Assembly (NCBI GenBank): GCA_013202315.1 | Contig: JABMRZ010000276.1 | Span: 1-6,469 of the forward strand | Direction of reading: 5' to 3' | Origin: Candidatus Tariuqbacter arcticus | GTDB taxonomy: Bacteria > Electryoneota > Tariuqbacteria > Tariuqbacterales > Tariuqbacteraceae | Length of the DNA stretch: 6,469 nucleotides | Shown: one piece after another, positions 1 to 6,448 of the stretch | Layout of the letters: each line of letters starts with the position of its first letter | How positions within the stretch are numbered: the first letter of the stretch is position 1 | The notes under the pieces: generated by a model | What the model was told of the DNA's origin: nothing | Database searches by the model: none | Seen by the model: only the letters and a program-made list of their open reading frames with translations | Program-made: the position numbers and the translations under genes

Positions 1-4
1 GTTT

Positions 5-25
5 CGGATTTCGAATTTCGAATTT
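5..25. repeat. Heptameric tandem array, unit cgaattt
   Basis: Plus-strand 7-mers read cggattt, cgaattt, cgaattt. The array is short, and each unit junction holds the palindromic core ttcgaa. It lies close to the window edge and may continue beyond it. A 20-nt unrelated stretch (26-45) separates it from the aggctat array. Confidence 0.7.
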
Positions 26-45
26 GGTTACGGCTCGTCCGGGTT

Positions 46-73
46 AGGCTATAGGCTATAGGCTTTGGGTTAT
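46..73. repeat. Heptameric tandem array, unit aggctat
   Basis: Plus-strand 7-mers read aggctat, aggctat, aggcttt, gggttat: two exact and two degenerate copies, in the non-coding space just after murG in transcription order. The unit is unrelated to those of the other arrays but has the same 7-bp period. Confidence 0.8.
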
Positions 74-124
74 AAGGAATAATGCATTGCCAACTACAAA
101 TTATCTCTACTATAAGAGAAGACA

Positions 125-1204
125 TCATTCCCGGCGTTCGGCGATTTTTATAATGGCTTCAGCGATTTTCCGGGCGGAATCGGGGTAGTGAAACGATTTC
201 ATTGCGCCGGACATTCGAGATAATTTCTCCGGTTCGGACAGCATTTCATTCACCCTGTCCAGCATTACTTCCCCGTTGAAGTCTCGGTCCAGGATGAGAA
301 CGGCTGCGCCGGCTTCCTTTAGGGGTTCGGCGTTCAAGCGCTGGTGGTCTTCAGCGGCGTAAGGGAAGGGGACTAAAATAGCGGGCAGTCCCACCGCCGC
401 CAGTTCAGCCAGGGTCATCGCTCCGGCGCGGCAGACGGCAATATCCGCGGCGCTGTATAAAGTGTTCATATCGTCGAAGAATTCTCCCGCCAATACGCCG
501 GAGGGGATTGCCGGGGGAAGATTGCCCCTCCCGGTCTGCCAGATGACATTGAATTCCGAATTAAGTTCGCCCATAACACTTGATACGGCTCTGTTGAGGG
601 TGGCGGAACCTTGACTGCCGCCGAATATGAAGATAGTTTTCCTTTCGGGATTCAGCCGCAGGGAAGCGAGCGCTTCATTCCTGTCGATACTTCCCAGATT
701 TTTCTTCACAGGGTTGCCGGATAGAACCGCATTTCTATCTTTGAAGTAGTCTGCGCTTCGGGGGAAGCTGTAGAATATGATTTTCGCCCAATGAGCGCCG
801 ATGCGGGTGGTGATGCCGGGGAGGCTGTTCTGTTCGTGAACGACAATCGGCAATCCCAACAGTTTCCCGGCAATCATAAAAGGGAGGCAGACATAGCCGC
901 CGGTCGCGAGCAGGCATTGAGGCCAGAACCTGACCAAAGCTGCCATACATTGAAAGACGGAAACGGTAAGCTTGACGGGTATCAAGAACACTTCCGGCTT
1001 GAGTTTTCGGGGATAGCCCTTAATCCAGATTTTATGGAATTTATATCCATATTGGGGGACCAGGCGGGCTTCGGGGCCGCGGGCAGTGCCGTAATATTCG
1101 ATGGCTGATACGCCTTCAGCTTCGAGTGCAGCGGCGATGGACAAGGCGGGGAATAGGTGCCCTCCGGTGCCGCCGCCGGCAATGGCGATTTTAATTTCCG
1201 GCAC
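125..1204 (-). CDS. murG: Undecaprenyldiphospho-muramoylpentapeptide beta-N-acetylglucosaminyltransferase (MurG)
   Basis: GT-B fold glycosyltransferase, peripheral on the cytoplasmic face of the inner membrane. It adds GlcNAc from UDP-GlcNAc to lipid I, giving lipid II. The 359 residues are full length. The N-terminal domain carries the glycine-rich loop GGGTGGH (10-16), a hydrophobic and basic membrane-facing stretch (about 68-95), TGGY (101-104) and HEQN (123-126). The linker region has GNPV (163-166). The C-terminal donor domain has FGGSQGS (194-200), RAGAMTLAEL (259-268, the family SGAxT/SE region) and a PFPYAAEDHQRLNAE segment (279-293, H287-Q288). The start is GTG at 1204-1202, chosen because the glycine-rich loop begins at residue 10 as in other MurGs. 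It overlaps the ftsW end by 14 nt. Only a weak GGA lies upstream, so coupling to ftsW translation is likely. It is the last gene seen before the window edge. Confidence 0.98.
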   Translation of the reverse strand: MPEIKIAIAGGGTGGHLFPALSIAAALEAEGVSAIEYYGTARGPEARLVPQYGYKFHKIWIKGYPRKLKPEVFLIPVKLTVSVFQCMAALVRFWPQCLLATGGYVCLPFMIAGKLLGLPIVVHEQNSLPGITTRIGAHWAKIIFYSFPRSADYFKDRNAVLSGNPVKKNLGSIDRNEALASLRLNPERKTIFIFGGSQGSATLNRAVSSVMGELNSEFNVIWQTGRGNLPPAIPSGVLAGEFFDDMNTLYSAADIAVCRAGAMTLAELAAVGLPAILVPFPYAAEDHQRLNAEPLKEAGAAVLILDRDFNGEVMLDRVNEMLSEPEKLSRMSGAMKSFHYPDSARKIAEAIIKIAERRE

Positions 1205-2363
1205 GGGGTTTTTTCCGCTTATATTGATAACGGCTGGATTTTACAGCGTATCTGGAGATGTTGAGCAAAATTCCCACCATTGACATCGTGATTACCAGCG
1301 AACTGCCGCCGTAGGTCAGGAAAGGGAGGGGCAGTCCCGAAACCGGTATGATCCCGGTTACCACCATCAGGTTCACAATCGCATAGGAAGCGATGATGAA
1401 AGTGATGGAGCCGGCGAGGACGAAGCCGAAATGGTCCGGCGCCCGGCGGGCGATTTTTATGCCCCGGACGGCGATTATAATAAACAATACGACTACAAGT
1501 GAAGTTCCAATGAAGCCCAGTTCTTCGCCGAGGATGGAGAAGACGAAGTCGGTGAAAGGTTCGGGCAGATAGAATTCCTTCTGATAGCTCTTCCCAGGGC
1601 CGAGTCCGAAAATCCCGCCATCGCCGAGGGCGATCAGGGATTGATTGAGATGATGGCTGACTTTTTCCGGATGGAGGATGCCTTGAATATATTCATCAAG
1701 CCGGCGAATTCTGTAGGGAGCGGACATTGCGGCGATAACCGCCGCCGGAGCAACCGCGAGTCCGGTGTTGAATAAGTGTTTTATCCTGGCGCCGCCTAAA
1801 TATAGGGCGTGTATGCCAATTAAAGCCATCAGGAAGGCGGTGGAAAAATCCGGCTGAAACTGAATCAAAGCGCAGACGCCTCCGATGATGAAAAGCCGGG
1901 TCAGATAGCCGGGTGGAGTTTTCAAATCATCCCCCCGGCGGGTAACAGAATCCGCGAGGAAGATGATCAGCGCAAGTTTGGCGATTTCCGCGGGTTGGAC
2001 GCTTTGACCCATCAAAGGAAGGAATCTTTTTGAACCTTTTATCGGTTCGACGCAGCCGGGTATCAAGAGATAGATTAACATTCCCACTGAAATCACCATC
2101 AGGGGGAAGCCCCAATATTTGAGCTTTTGGTAGTTGATGCGGCTGAAGAGCATCATCCCCAGGATTCCCAAAATCACCCTTTTCAGATGGCGGATGAAGA
2201 AAAAGGCGCTGTCGCCGTGTAAATCTTCAGCCCGGGCGGAACTGGCGGAAGCAATAATGACCGTCCCGACGCAGACCAAAATCATCACTAATGAAATCAA
2301 AACAGGGTCGGGGAAGGATTTAGCAAGCGGGGTTTGGGGCTTATTTGTCTTCTTCGACGCCAT
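1191..2363 (-). CDS. ftsW: Septal peptidoglycan glycosyltransferase FtsW (SEDS family)
   Basis: SEDS-family membrane protein that polymerises lipid II into glycan strands at the division septum, normally together with the class B PBP FtsI. The 390 residues are a typical length, with about ten hydrophobic segments. A basic, probably cytoplasmic N-tail (1-17) comes first. Family motifs include GSKRFLPL (110-117), VQPAEIAKL (122-130), QPDFSTA (170-176), a long extracytoplasmic loop with HLNQSLIALGDGG (238-250) and LPEPFTDFVF (266-275), then GEELGFIG (279-286) and SGLPLPFLTYGGSS (342-355). D272 in TDF matches the proposed catalytic aspartate of SEDS enzymes (E. coli FtsW D297). RodA is the main alternative, but the position between murD and murG and the LTYGGSS form favour FtsW. 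The ATG at 2363 is preferred because the next methionine, M27, lies inside the first membrane helix. It overlaps murD by 23 nt and murG by 14 nt. Confidence 0.95.
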   Translation of the reverse strand: MASKKTNKPQTPLAKSFPDPVLISLVMILVCVGTVIIASASSARAEDLHGDSAFFFIRHLKRVILGILGMMLFSRINYQKLKYWGFPLMVISVGMLIYLLIPGCVEPIKGSKRFLPLMGQSVQPAEIAKLALIIFLADSVTRRGDDLKTPPGYLTRLFIIGGVCALIQFQPDFSTAFLMALIGIHALYLGGARIKHLFNTGLAVAPAAVIAAMSAPYRIRRLDEYIQGILHPEKVSHHLNQSLIALGDGGIFGLGPGKSYQKEFYLPEPFTDFVFSILGEELGFIGTSLVVVLFIIIAVRGIKIARRAPDHFGFVLAGSITFIIASYAIVNLMVVTGIIPVSGLPLPFLTYGGSSLVITMSMVGILLNISRYAVKSSRYQYKRKKPRAGN

Positions 2364-3699
2364 CGGTTATTTCTCTACAGATGGATTTGAAAATTCGACC
2401 GCGCTGCTCGAAGTCCTCGAACATATCGAATGACGCGCACATCGGCGACAGGAGAATGTTATCGCCGGGGAGGGAATTTCCCCAGGCTGTTTCGACCGCT
2501 TCTTGCAGGTCCTTGGCATACATTGTTTCAACGGCGTCCGACAGTTCTCTGGAAAGTTGTTCGGCGGTTTCGCCGAGGGTGATGAGCAGTTTCACATTTC
2601 GGCGGATTAATTTTTCGGCGGGGAGGAAGCTTTCGCCTTTGCCCCGCCCTCCGGCGATGAGGATGATGGGGGGTTCGATAGTTTCCAGGGCTTTCAAGCC
2701 GGAATCGACATTGGTGCTCTTAGAATCGTTAATAAAGGCGACGCCGTTTTTTCGGGTCACGAACTCCTGACGGTGTTCTAAGCCGGGGAATTTCATCAGA
2801 GCCTCTCTAATCGCGGGGACATCCACACCATAAGCGAGGGCGGCGGCTGAAGCGGCGAGGCTGTTCTGTAAATTATGCCGGCCCTTGATGCTGATTTCAT
2901 CTGCCGGGAGTATTTCGCCTGATTGTCCTTCCCAATCGTAAAATATTCGCTCATTGCGGAGGAATACACCGGATTTTATATTGAAACCGAAGGGTAAAGG
3001 TCTCCCCTGCCCTTCGGCGGCGAACTTCATTACCTGAGGGTCTTCCGCGTTGTAGACTTTAACATCGTCAGAGGTTTGGAGCTTGAAGATGCGGGATTTG
3101 GCGGCGGCGTAAGCTTCAATGGTGGAATGACGGCTGAGGTGGTCGGCGCTGAGGTTCATCCAGACGGCGATATGTGGTTTAAAGGTTTCGATAGTTTCAA
3201 GCTGGTAGCTGGAGACTTCCACCACCGCCACTCCGGCGCTCAATGGGACGACCGAAGATAAAGGTAAACCGATGTTTCCCGCGACTTTATTGGCTATTCC
3301 GGCGGAGTCGAGGATGGCTCCGATTAAAGCGCAGGTGGTTGATTTTCCGTTAGTGCCGGTAACTCCAATGACGGGGGCTTGGCAAAATTGACTGGCGAGT
3401 TCCAATTCGCCAACCACCTGAATTCCCCCTTTTTGAGCGATGCTGATCAGCGGGTGCTCCAGGGGGATTCCGGGCGATACAATCAGAAGCTCGATGCCGT
3501 TCAGCCGTTTGATGGAGTTCTGACCTGTATGGACTTCGACTCCGAGGGAGCGGAGAATTCCCAGGTCGGATTTGAGGGCGGCTTCGGGTTTAACATCGAC
3601 CGCAGTGACTCTTGCGCCTTGCGCAGCTAATAGTTTTGAGGCGGCGAATCCGCTGAGTCCCAGTCCATAGACCAAAATATTTTTACCGCTTAGATTCAT
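2341..3699 (-). CDS. murD: UDP-N-acetylmuramoyl-L-alanine--D-glutamate ligase (MurD)
   Basis: Cytoplasmic ATP-dependent ligase that adds D-glutamate to UDP-MurNAc-L-Ala, the second amino acid of the stem peptide. The 452 residues are full length. The N-terminal Rossmann-like domain has GLGLSG (12-17) and SPGIP (75-79). The central domain has the P-loop GTNGKST (115-121), AGNIG (140-144), EVSSYQLE (161-168), NLSADHLSRH (182-191) and the presumed carbamylated lysine K201 in AAAKSRIF. The C-terminal domain has GRHNLQN (273-279), HRQEFV (309-314), NDSKSTN (324-330), GGRGKG (350-355) and a SPMCASFDMFEDFEQRG signature (418-434), where M420 replaces the more usual alanine. The ATG overlaps the mraY stop (ATGA), and no purine-rich Shine-Dalgarno stands upstream, so translation probably depends on coupling to mraY. 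The 3' end overlaps ftsW by 23 nt. Confidence 0.98.
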   Translation of the reverse strand: MNLSGKNILVYGLGLSGFAASKLLAAQGARVTAVDVKPEAALKSDLGILRSLGVEVHTGQNSIKRLNGIELLIVSPGIPLEHPLISIAQKGGIQVVGELELASQFCQAPVIGVTGTNGKSTTCALIGAILDSAGIANKVAGNIGLPLSSVVPLSAGVAVVEVSSYQLETIETFKPHIAVWMNLSADHLSRHSTIEAYAAAKSRIFKLQTSDDVKVYNAEDPQVMKFAAEGQGRPLPFGFNIKSGVFLRNERIFYDWEGQSGEILPADEISIKGRHNLQNSLAASAAALAYGVDVPAIREALMKFPGLEHRQEFVTRKNGVAFINDSKSTNVDSGLKALETIEPPIILIAGGRGKGESFLPAEKLIRRNVKLLITLGETAEQLSRELSDAVETMYAKDLQEAVETAWGNSLPGDNILLSPMCASFDMFEDFEQRGRIFKSICREITDGVEEDK

Positions 3700-4814
3700 C
3701 GGATTTTGAAGGTAGTGAGACTAATGAGCACCAGGATGATTTCGATAATCCAGAATCGCACCACAACTTTACTTTCGGGCCAGCCCATCATTTCGAAGTG
3801 ATGGTGAAGGGGAGCCATTTTGAAAACGCGCCTGCCTTCGCCGTATCTTTTCTTGGTGTATTTGAAATAATATCGTTGAATCAGCACAGAGGCGGCTTCC
3901 GCCACGAAGATACCGCCGATGATAATCAGCAGCAGTTCTTTCTTGACCAGTATGAACAGGATTCCCAACGCCCCGCCGATGGAGAGCGAGCCGACATCGC
4001 CCATAAAAACCTGCGCAGGATTGGTATTGAACCAGAGGAAGCCGAGGGAAGCGCCGACTAAAGCGGCGGTGAATATCGCAAGTTCGCCCGAACCCTGCAG
4101 ATAGATGATATTCAGGTAATCGGCGAATTTTATATGACCGGACATATAACACATTAAAGCGACGGCGATGCTGGCAATAGCCACCACTCCGATAGCCAAA
4201 CCGTCGAGTCCATCGGTCAAATTGACTCCGTTCGAGGTGGCGGTTATCACCAATATGACCATGGGGATATAGAAGACGCCGTAATCCAGCAGTAAATTCT
4301 TGAAAAAAGGCATAGTGGTAGTGGTGGCGTTTTCGGCGAAGTTGGCGCCGAGATGGTCGGCGAAAGTCAGGATAATCGTTCCTAACACCAGTCCCAGGAA
4401 GATTTGCCCAGCGAATTTATAGCGGGCGATCAGACCCTTTTTATCCTTCTTCCTAACTTTAATGTAATCATCAATGAAGCCGACTACTCCCATATATAAC
4501 ATTCCGAAAACAATCAGCCATATATAAAGGTTGTCGAGCCGGGCGAATAATAGGGTGGGAATTATAGTTGCGCACAATATGATTAATCCCCCCATAGTGG
4601 GGGTTCCGGCTTTTTTACGGTGAGATGCTGGCCCGTCATCCCGAATTTCTTCTTTGAATTGACCTTTTTTGAGTTTCTTAATTATCAAAGGTCCCACGAT
4701 AAAACTTACCAAGAGCGCCATAACCGCCGCCCCGGCGGCGCGGAAAGTGATATATCTTATGATATTTAAACCGGAGATGAATTCATGCAGAGGGTAAAGC
4801 AGATGATAAAGCAT
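3696..4814 (-). CDS. mraY: Phospho-N-acetylmuramoyl-pentapeptide-transferase (MraY)
   Basis: Polytopic inner-membrane enzyme that transfers phospho-MurNAc-pentapeptide from UDP to undecaprenyl phosphate, making lipid I. At 372 residues it matches the longer Gram-negative type (about 360) rather than the roughly 320-residue Firmicutes type. Family signatures are all visible: KKAGTPTMGG (67-76), the Mg-site aspartates in FIDDY (113-117), NLTDGLDGLA (198-207), NPAQVFMGDVGS (265-276, including D273) and the MAPLHHHFE cytoplasmic loop (333-341, H337-H339). Many hydrophobic helices are evident, for example at about 26-46, 97-114, 135-152, 180-192, 205-225, 246-262, 278-300 and 352-368. The ATG lies 3 nt after the murF stop, with a good Shine-Dalgarno sequence inside the murF end. 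Its TGA overlaps the murD ATG. The order murF-mraY-murD is the classical dcw order. Confidence 0.98.
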   Translation of the reverse strand: MLYHLLYPLHEFISGLNIIRYITFRAAGAAVMALLVSFIVGPLIIKKLKKGQFKEEIRDDGPASHRKKAGTPTMGGLIILCATIIPTLLFARLDNLYIWLIVFGMLYMGVVGFIDDYIKVRKKDKKGLIARYKFAGQIFLGLVLGTIILTFADHLGANFAENATTTTMPFFKNLLLDYGVFYIPMVILVITATSNGVNLTDGLDGLAIGVVAIASIAVALMCYMSGHIKFADYLNIIYLQGSGELAIFTAALVGASLGFLWFNTNPAQVFMGDVGSLSIGGALGILFILVKKELLLIIIGGIFVAEAASVLIQRYYFKYTKKRYGEGRRVFKMAPLHHHFEMMGWPESKVVVRFWIIEIILVLISLTTFKIR

Positions 4815-4817
4815 CGA

Positions 4818-6152
4818 TTATCCCTTTCCGTTTCTGCCGATGAATTCATTCAAGATTCTTTCCATTTCCATTGTTCTGGAACCCTTAAATAATATGATAT
4901 CACCCGGTTTGGCGGTTTGGCGGAGCTCTTGGGTTAGTTCTTGGGGGTTTGAGAAATTGTTTGCGTTTTCTATTTTACTATAATTTTCGCCGATGGTGAA
5001 CCAGGCGTGGATATCGAGTTCTCGGCAGATGTCGATGGCGCGCTGGTGTTCAGCAGGGGAGAAATCGCCCAATTCCATCATATCCCCGAGAACGGCAATC
5101 TTTCTGCCCTCGGGGAGACCGGCGATGAATTCCAAGGCGGCTTTCAAAGATGAGGGATTGCAGTTGTATACATCATCGTATATTGTGATGTCTTCATACT
5201 GCAGTTTCTGCATCCGACCTTTCACACCGGGGAAGGATTCCAGGGCGAGGGCGATTTTAAAGGCTTCCACACCCCAGGTAAGACCGACAGCCACCGCCGA
5301 CAGGGCGTGAATCATCATAAAACCGGGTAAGTGGAAAGTGTATCTTTCGTTGAGGACGGTGAAGCTGTCATTTTCACCCAAGAATCCCTGGTATAGGCGG
5401 GTGAAGTCCTGTCCAGTCGGGAGTGAACCGAAGCCGTATCCGATGCGGTTGGTGACGGCGGTAGACTGCTCGACCACAAACGGGTCATCAAAATTGACAA
5501 AGGCGGTTCCGGGCCCAGTCAAACCGCGGAAGAGTTCGCCTTTAGCTTCGGCGACACCTTTAATATTACCGAAGCCTTCGAGGTGTGCGCGCCCCACCAT
5601 AGTAATCAATCCGGCGGTGGGCTGGGCGATTTCGCAGAGTGCGGCGATTTCGCCGGGATGATTCGCCCCCATTTCCAGCACGGCGATGTCCCATTGCGGG
5701 CTTAATTGGCATAGTGTGAAGGGTAAACCGATGTGGTTATTGTAGCTCGCCGGGCTCTTCAAGACGCGGTATTTCTGGGCGAGGACGGCGGAAATTATCT
5801 CTTTAGCCCCGGTTTTTCCGCAGCTGCCGGTCAGGGCGAAGACTTTTCCGCTGAATTTTTTTCTGGCGAGGTGTCCGAAAGCAGTGAGGGCTTCCAGGAC
5901 CTCATCCACCACTACCAGGGGTTCACCGGGATGAATTTTAGTTACCCAGTAAGGTGTAACGACAGCGGCTTGGGCGGATTTATTCAGGGCTTCTTCCGCG
6001 AACTGACCGCCGTCGCGGTTCACTTTCAAAGCCCAGAAGACTTGACCGGGCGAGCATTTTCGACTGTCGATACAGGGAGGACCGATTTCGCTATCAGGGT
6101 CGATATTCCGCAGTTCCCAGCCGAGTTCTTTCGCTGCAATAGCGAAATTCAT
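4818..6152 (-). CDS. murF: UDP-N-acetylmuramoyl-tripeptide--D-alanyl-D-alanine ligase (MurF)
   Basis: Cytoplasmic ATP-dependent ligase that adds D-Ala-D-Ala to UDP-MurNAc-tripeptide, the last soluble step of precursor synthesis. The 444 residues are a normal full length. The N-terminal UDP-substrate domain carries DSR followed by PGQVFWAL (29-42). The central ATPase domain has the P-loop TGSCGKTGAKE (108-118), SYNNHIG (136-142), EMGANHPGEI (160-169), GRAHLEGFG (187-195) and the presumed carbamylated lysine K204 in EAKGE. The C-terminal domain has GRM (312-314), YDDVYNCNP (325-333), LGDMMELGD (355-363) and KGSRTMEME (423-431). The ATG overlaps the upstream stop as ATGA and has AAGG 7 nt before it. 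Oddities: glycine follows the P-loop GKT where T or S is usual, and the usual HNxxNAL segment reads FMMIHAL (278-284). These look like divergence rather than loss of function, because all other motifs are intact. Confidence 0.97.
   Translation of the reverse strand: MNFAIAAKELGWELRNIDPDSEIGPPCIDSRKCSPGQVFWALKVNRDGGQFAEEALNKSAQAAVVTPYWVTKIHPGEPLVVVDEVLEALTAFGHLARKKFSGKVFALTGSCGKTGAKEIISAVLAQKYRVLKSPASYNNHIGLPFTLCQLSPQWDIAVLEMGANHPGEIAALCEIAQPTAGLITMVGRAHLEGFGNIKGVAEAKGELFRGLTGPGTAFVNFDDPFVVEQSTAVTNRIGYGFGSLPTGQDFTRLYQGFLGENDSFTVLNERYTFHLPGFMMIHALSAVAVGLTWGVEAFKIALALESFPGVKGRMQKLQYEDITIYDDVYNCNPSSLKAALEFIAGLPEGRKIAVLGDMMELGDFSPAEHQRAIDICRELDIHAWFTIGENYSKIENANNFSNPQELTQELRQTAKPGDIILFKGSRTMEMERILNEFIGRNGKG
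4821..4826 (-). promoter_or_regulatory. Shine-Dalgarno site of mraY inside the murF end
   Basis: AAGGGA on the minus strand lies within the last sense codons of murF and ends 6 nt before the mraY ATG at 4814. It is the clearest ribosome-binding site in the operon. It allows direct initiation at mraY as well as coupling across the 3-nt gap, and it contrasts with murD, which has none. Confidence 0.7.
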
Positions 6153-6352
6153 TGTACCGCCTTCAAATTCAGGCGATTCATTTTAACATCGATGAAGGAG
6201 AGTTTCGCCACTTCTTCTTCGCTGCTTAAATGGATAGCATAGGTGCTGCCGCATTCACTGCAATTGAAAAGAGCAAAGTATTTATCGGTGAAGGGATTGT
6301 GCTGTACTCCGATGAATGTTCCGTTAGGATGATGGCAAAAGTCTTCCTGCAT
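6149..6352 (-). CDS. Small CxxC protein of unknown function, translationally coupled to murF
   Basis: I do not recognise this 67-residue protein. It has a Cys-His-His cluster near the N-terminus (C6, H7, H8), another histidine at H18, and a C31-x-x-C34 pair followed by glycine, as in a zinc knuckle. Together these could bind one metal ion, which is inference. The tail (about 43-67) is a mixed charged and hydrophobic stretch. There is no signal peptide or membrane segment, so it is probably cytoplasmic. Three things argue that it is a real gene: its TGA stop overlaps the murF ATG in an ATGA arrangement; an AGGA Shine-Dalgarno core lies 7 nt before its ATG; and it is the first open frame after a promoter-like region. 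It occupies the place where murE usually precedes murF. It could be a regulator, a metal-binding accessory protein, or a leader-type ORF that aids murF translation. Confidence 0.72.
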   Translation of the reverse strand: MQEDFCHHPNGTFIGVQHNPFTDKYFALFNCSECGSTYAIHLSSEEEVAKLSFIDVKMNRLNLKAVQ

Positions 6353-6359
6353 AGTATAG

Positions 6360-6363
6360 TCCT
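6360..6363 (-). promoter_or_regulatory. Shine-Dalgarno site of the small CxxC gene
   Basis: AGGA (within TTAGGAC on the minus strand) stands 7 nt before the ATG at 6352. This spacing is good and is one of the reasons for accepting the 67-residue frame as translated and for choosing this start. A short 4-bp inverted repeat (CTGG/CCAG, 6379-6376 with 6370-6367, 5-nt loop) lies just upstream, which is too weak to call a regulatory hairpin. Confidence 0.6.
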
Positions 6364-6377
6364 AACCTGGACACGCC

Positions 6378-6426
6378 AGAATTGAAAATTTAAAATGTAA
6401 AATTTAAAATGTAAAATTGAAAATAT
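6378..6426. repeat. Heptameric AT-rich tandem array
   Basis: On the plus strand consecutive 7-mers read agaattg, aaaattt, aaaatgt, aaaattt, aaaatgt, aaaattg, aaaatat. The four central units form two exact copies of a 14-bp unit (6385-6398 and 6399-6412). The outer units create a direct repeat, attgaaaat, at 6381-6389 and 6416-6424. The array lies between the promoter-like TTGACA and the first start codon, so most of it would be transcribed as an A/U-rich 5' leader. Its last unit merges with the candidate -10 region. Confidence 0.85.
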
Positions 6427-6448
6427 TATATCATTATAGCTTTGTCAA
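6420..6448 (-). promoter_or_regulatory. Candidate sigma70-type promoter of the operon
   Basis: Read on the minus strand, a perfect TTGACA (6448-6443) is followed after 17 bp by TATTTT (6425-6420), a 4/6 match to the -10 consensus. Two perfect TATAAT hexamers (6438-6433 and 6430-6425) also lie downstream of TTGACA, but at 4 and 12 bp, too close for the standard spacing. One of them may serve with a poorer -35, or the area may simply be AT-rich. It is the only promoter-like site upstream of the operon in the window. Its position ahead of the first gene is reasonable, leaving a leader of roughly 60 nt. Confidence 0.45.

Larger units (their letters stand above)
125..6352 (-). other. Coupled dcw-type operon: CxxC protein-murF-mraY-murD-ftsW-murG
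   Basis: Six genes run on one strand with junctions of ATGA overlap, 3-nt gap, ATGA overlap, 23-nt overlap and 14-nt overlap, and no internal space for another promoter outside coding sequence. This supports one polycistronic message with translational coupling throughout. The order murF-mraY-murD-ftsW-murG is the conserved core of the dcw cluster in many bacteria. What differs is the left flank in transcription order, where the small CxxC gene and a non-coding leader stand in place of ftsI and murE. That transcription continues past position 1 is possible but not visible. Confidence 0.85.

Noticed and set aside
104..119. Inverted repeat tctct/agaga with 6-nt loop just after the murG stop, considered as a terminator
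   Set aside because: A five-pair, A/T-containing stem with no following U-tract on the minus strand is too weak to call a terminator.
791..1108. Plus-strand open frame of 105 codons opposite murG
   Set aside because: It is antisense to the conserved N-terminal half of murG, with no family motif and no independent support.
2345..2770. Plus-strand open frame of 141 codons opposite the murD 3' end
   Set aside because: A low-complexity, serine- and arginine-rich mirror translation of the MurD C-terminal domain, with no plausible gene context.
3769..4152. Same-strand 127-codon frame inside mraY
   Set aside because: A shifted-frame reading of mraY. It is Arg/His-rich without motifs, while the mraY frame is fully conserved.
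5733..6242. Plus-strand open frame of 169 codons opposite murF
   Set aside because: It lies wholly antisense to murF and the small gene, whose motifs are clear. The translation shows no recognisable domain, and such mirror frames are common opposite genes of this base composition.
6367..6379. ctgg/ccag inverted repeat before the first gene, considered as a regulatory hairpin
   Set aside because: The stem is only 4 bp with mismatching flanks, so it is likely by chance.
6378..6426. A/T tandem array considered as a CRISPR array or attachment site
   Set aside because: The units are contiguous heptamers without spacers, and no integrase or cas gene is present.
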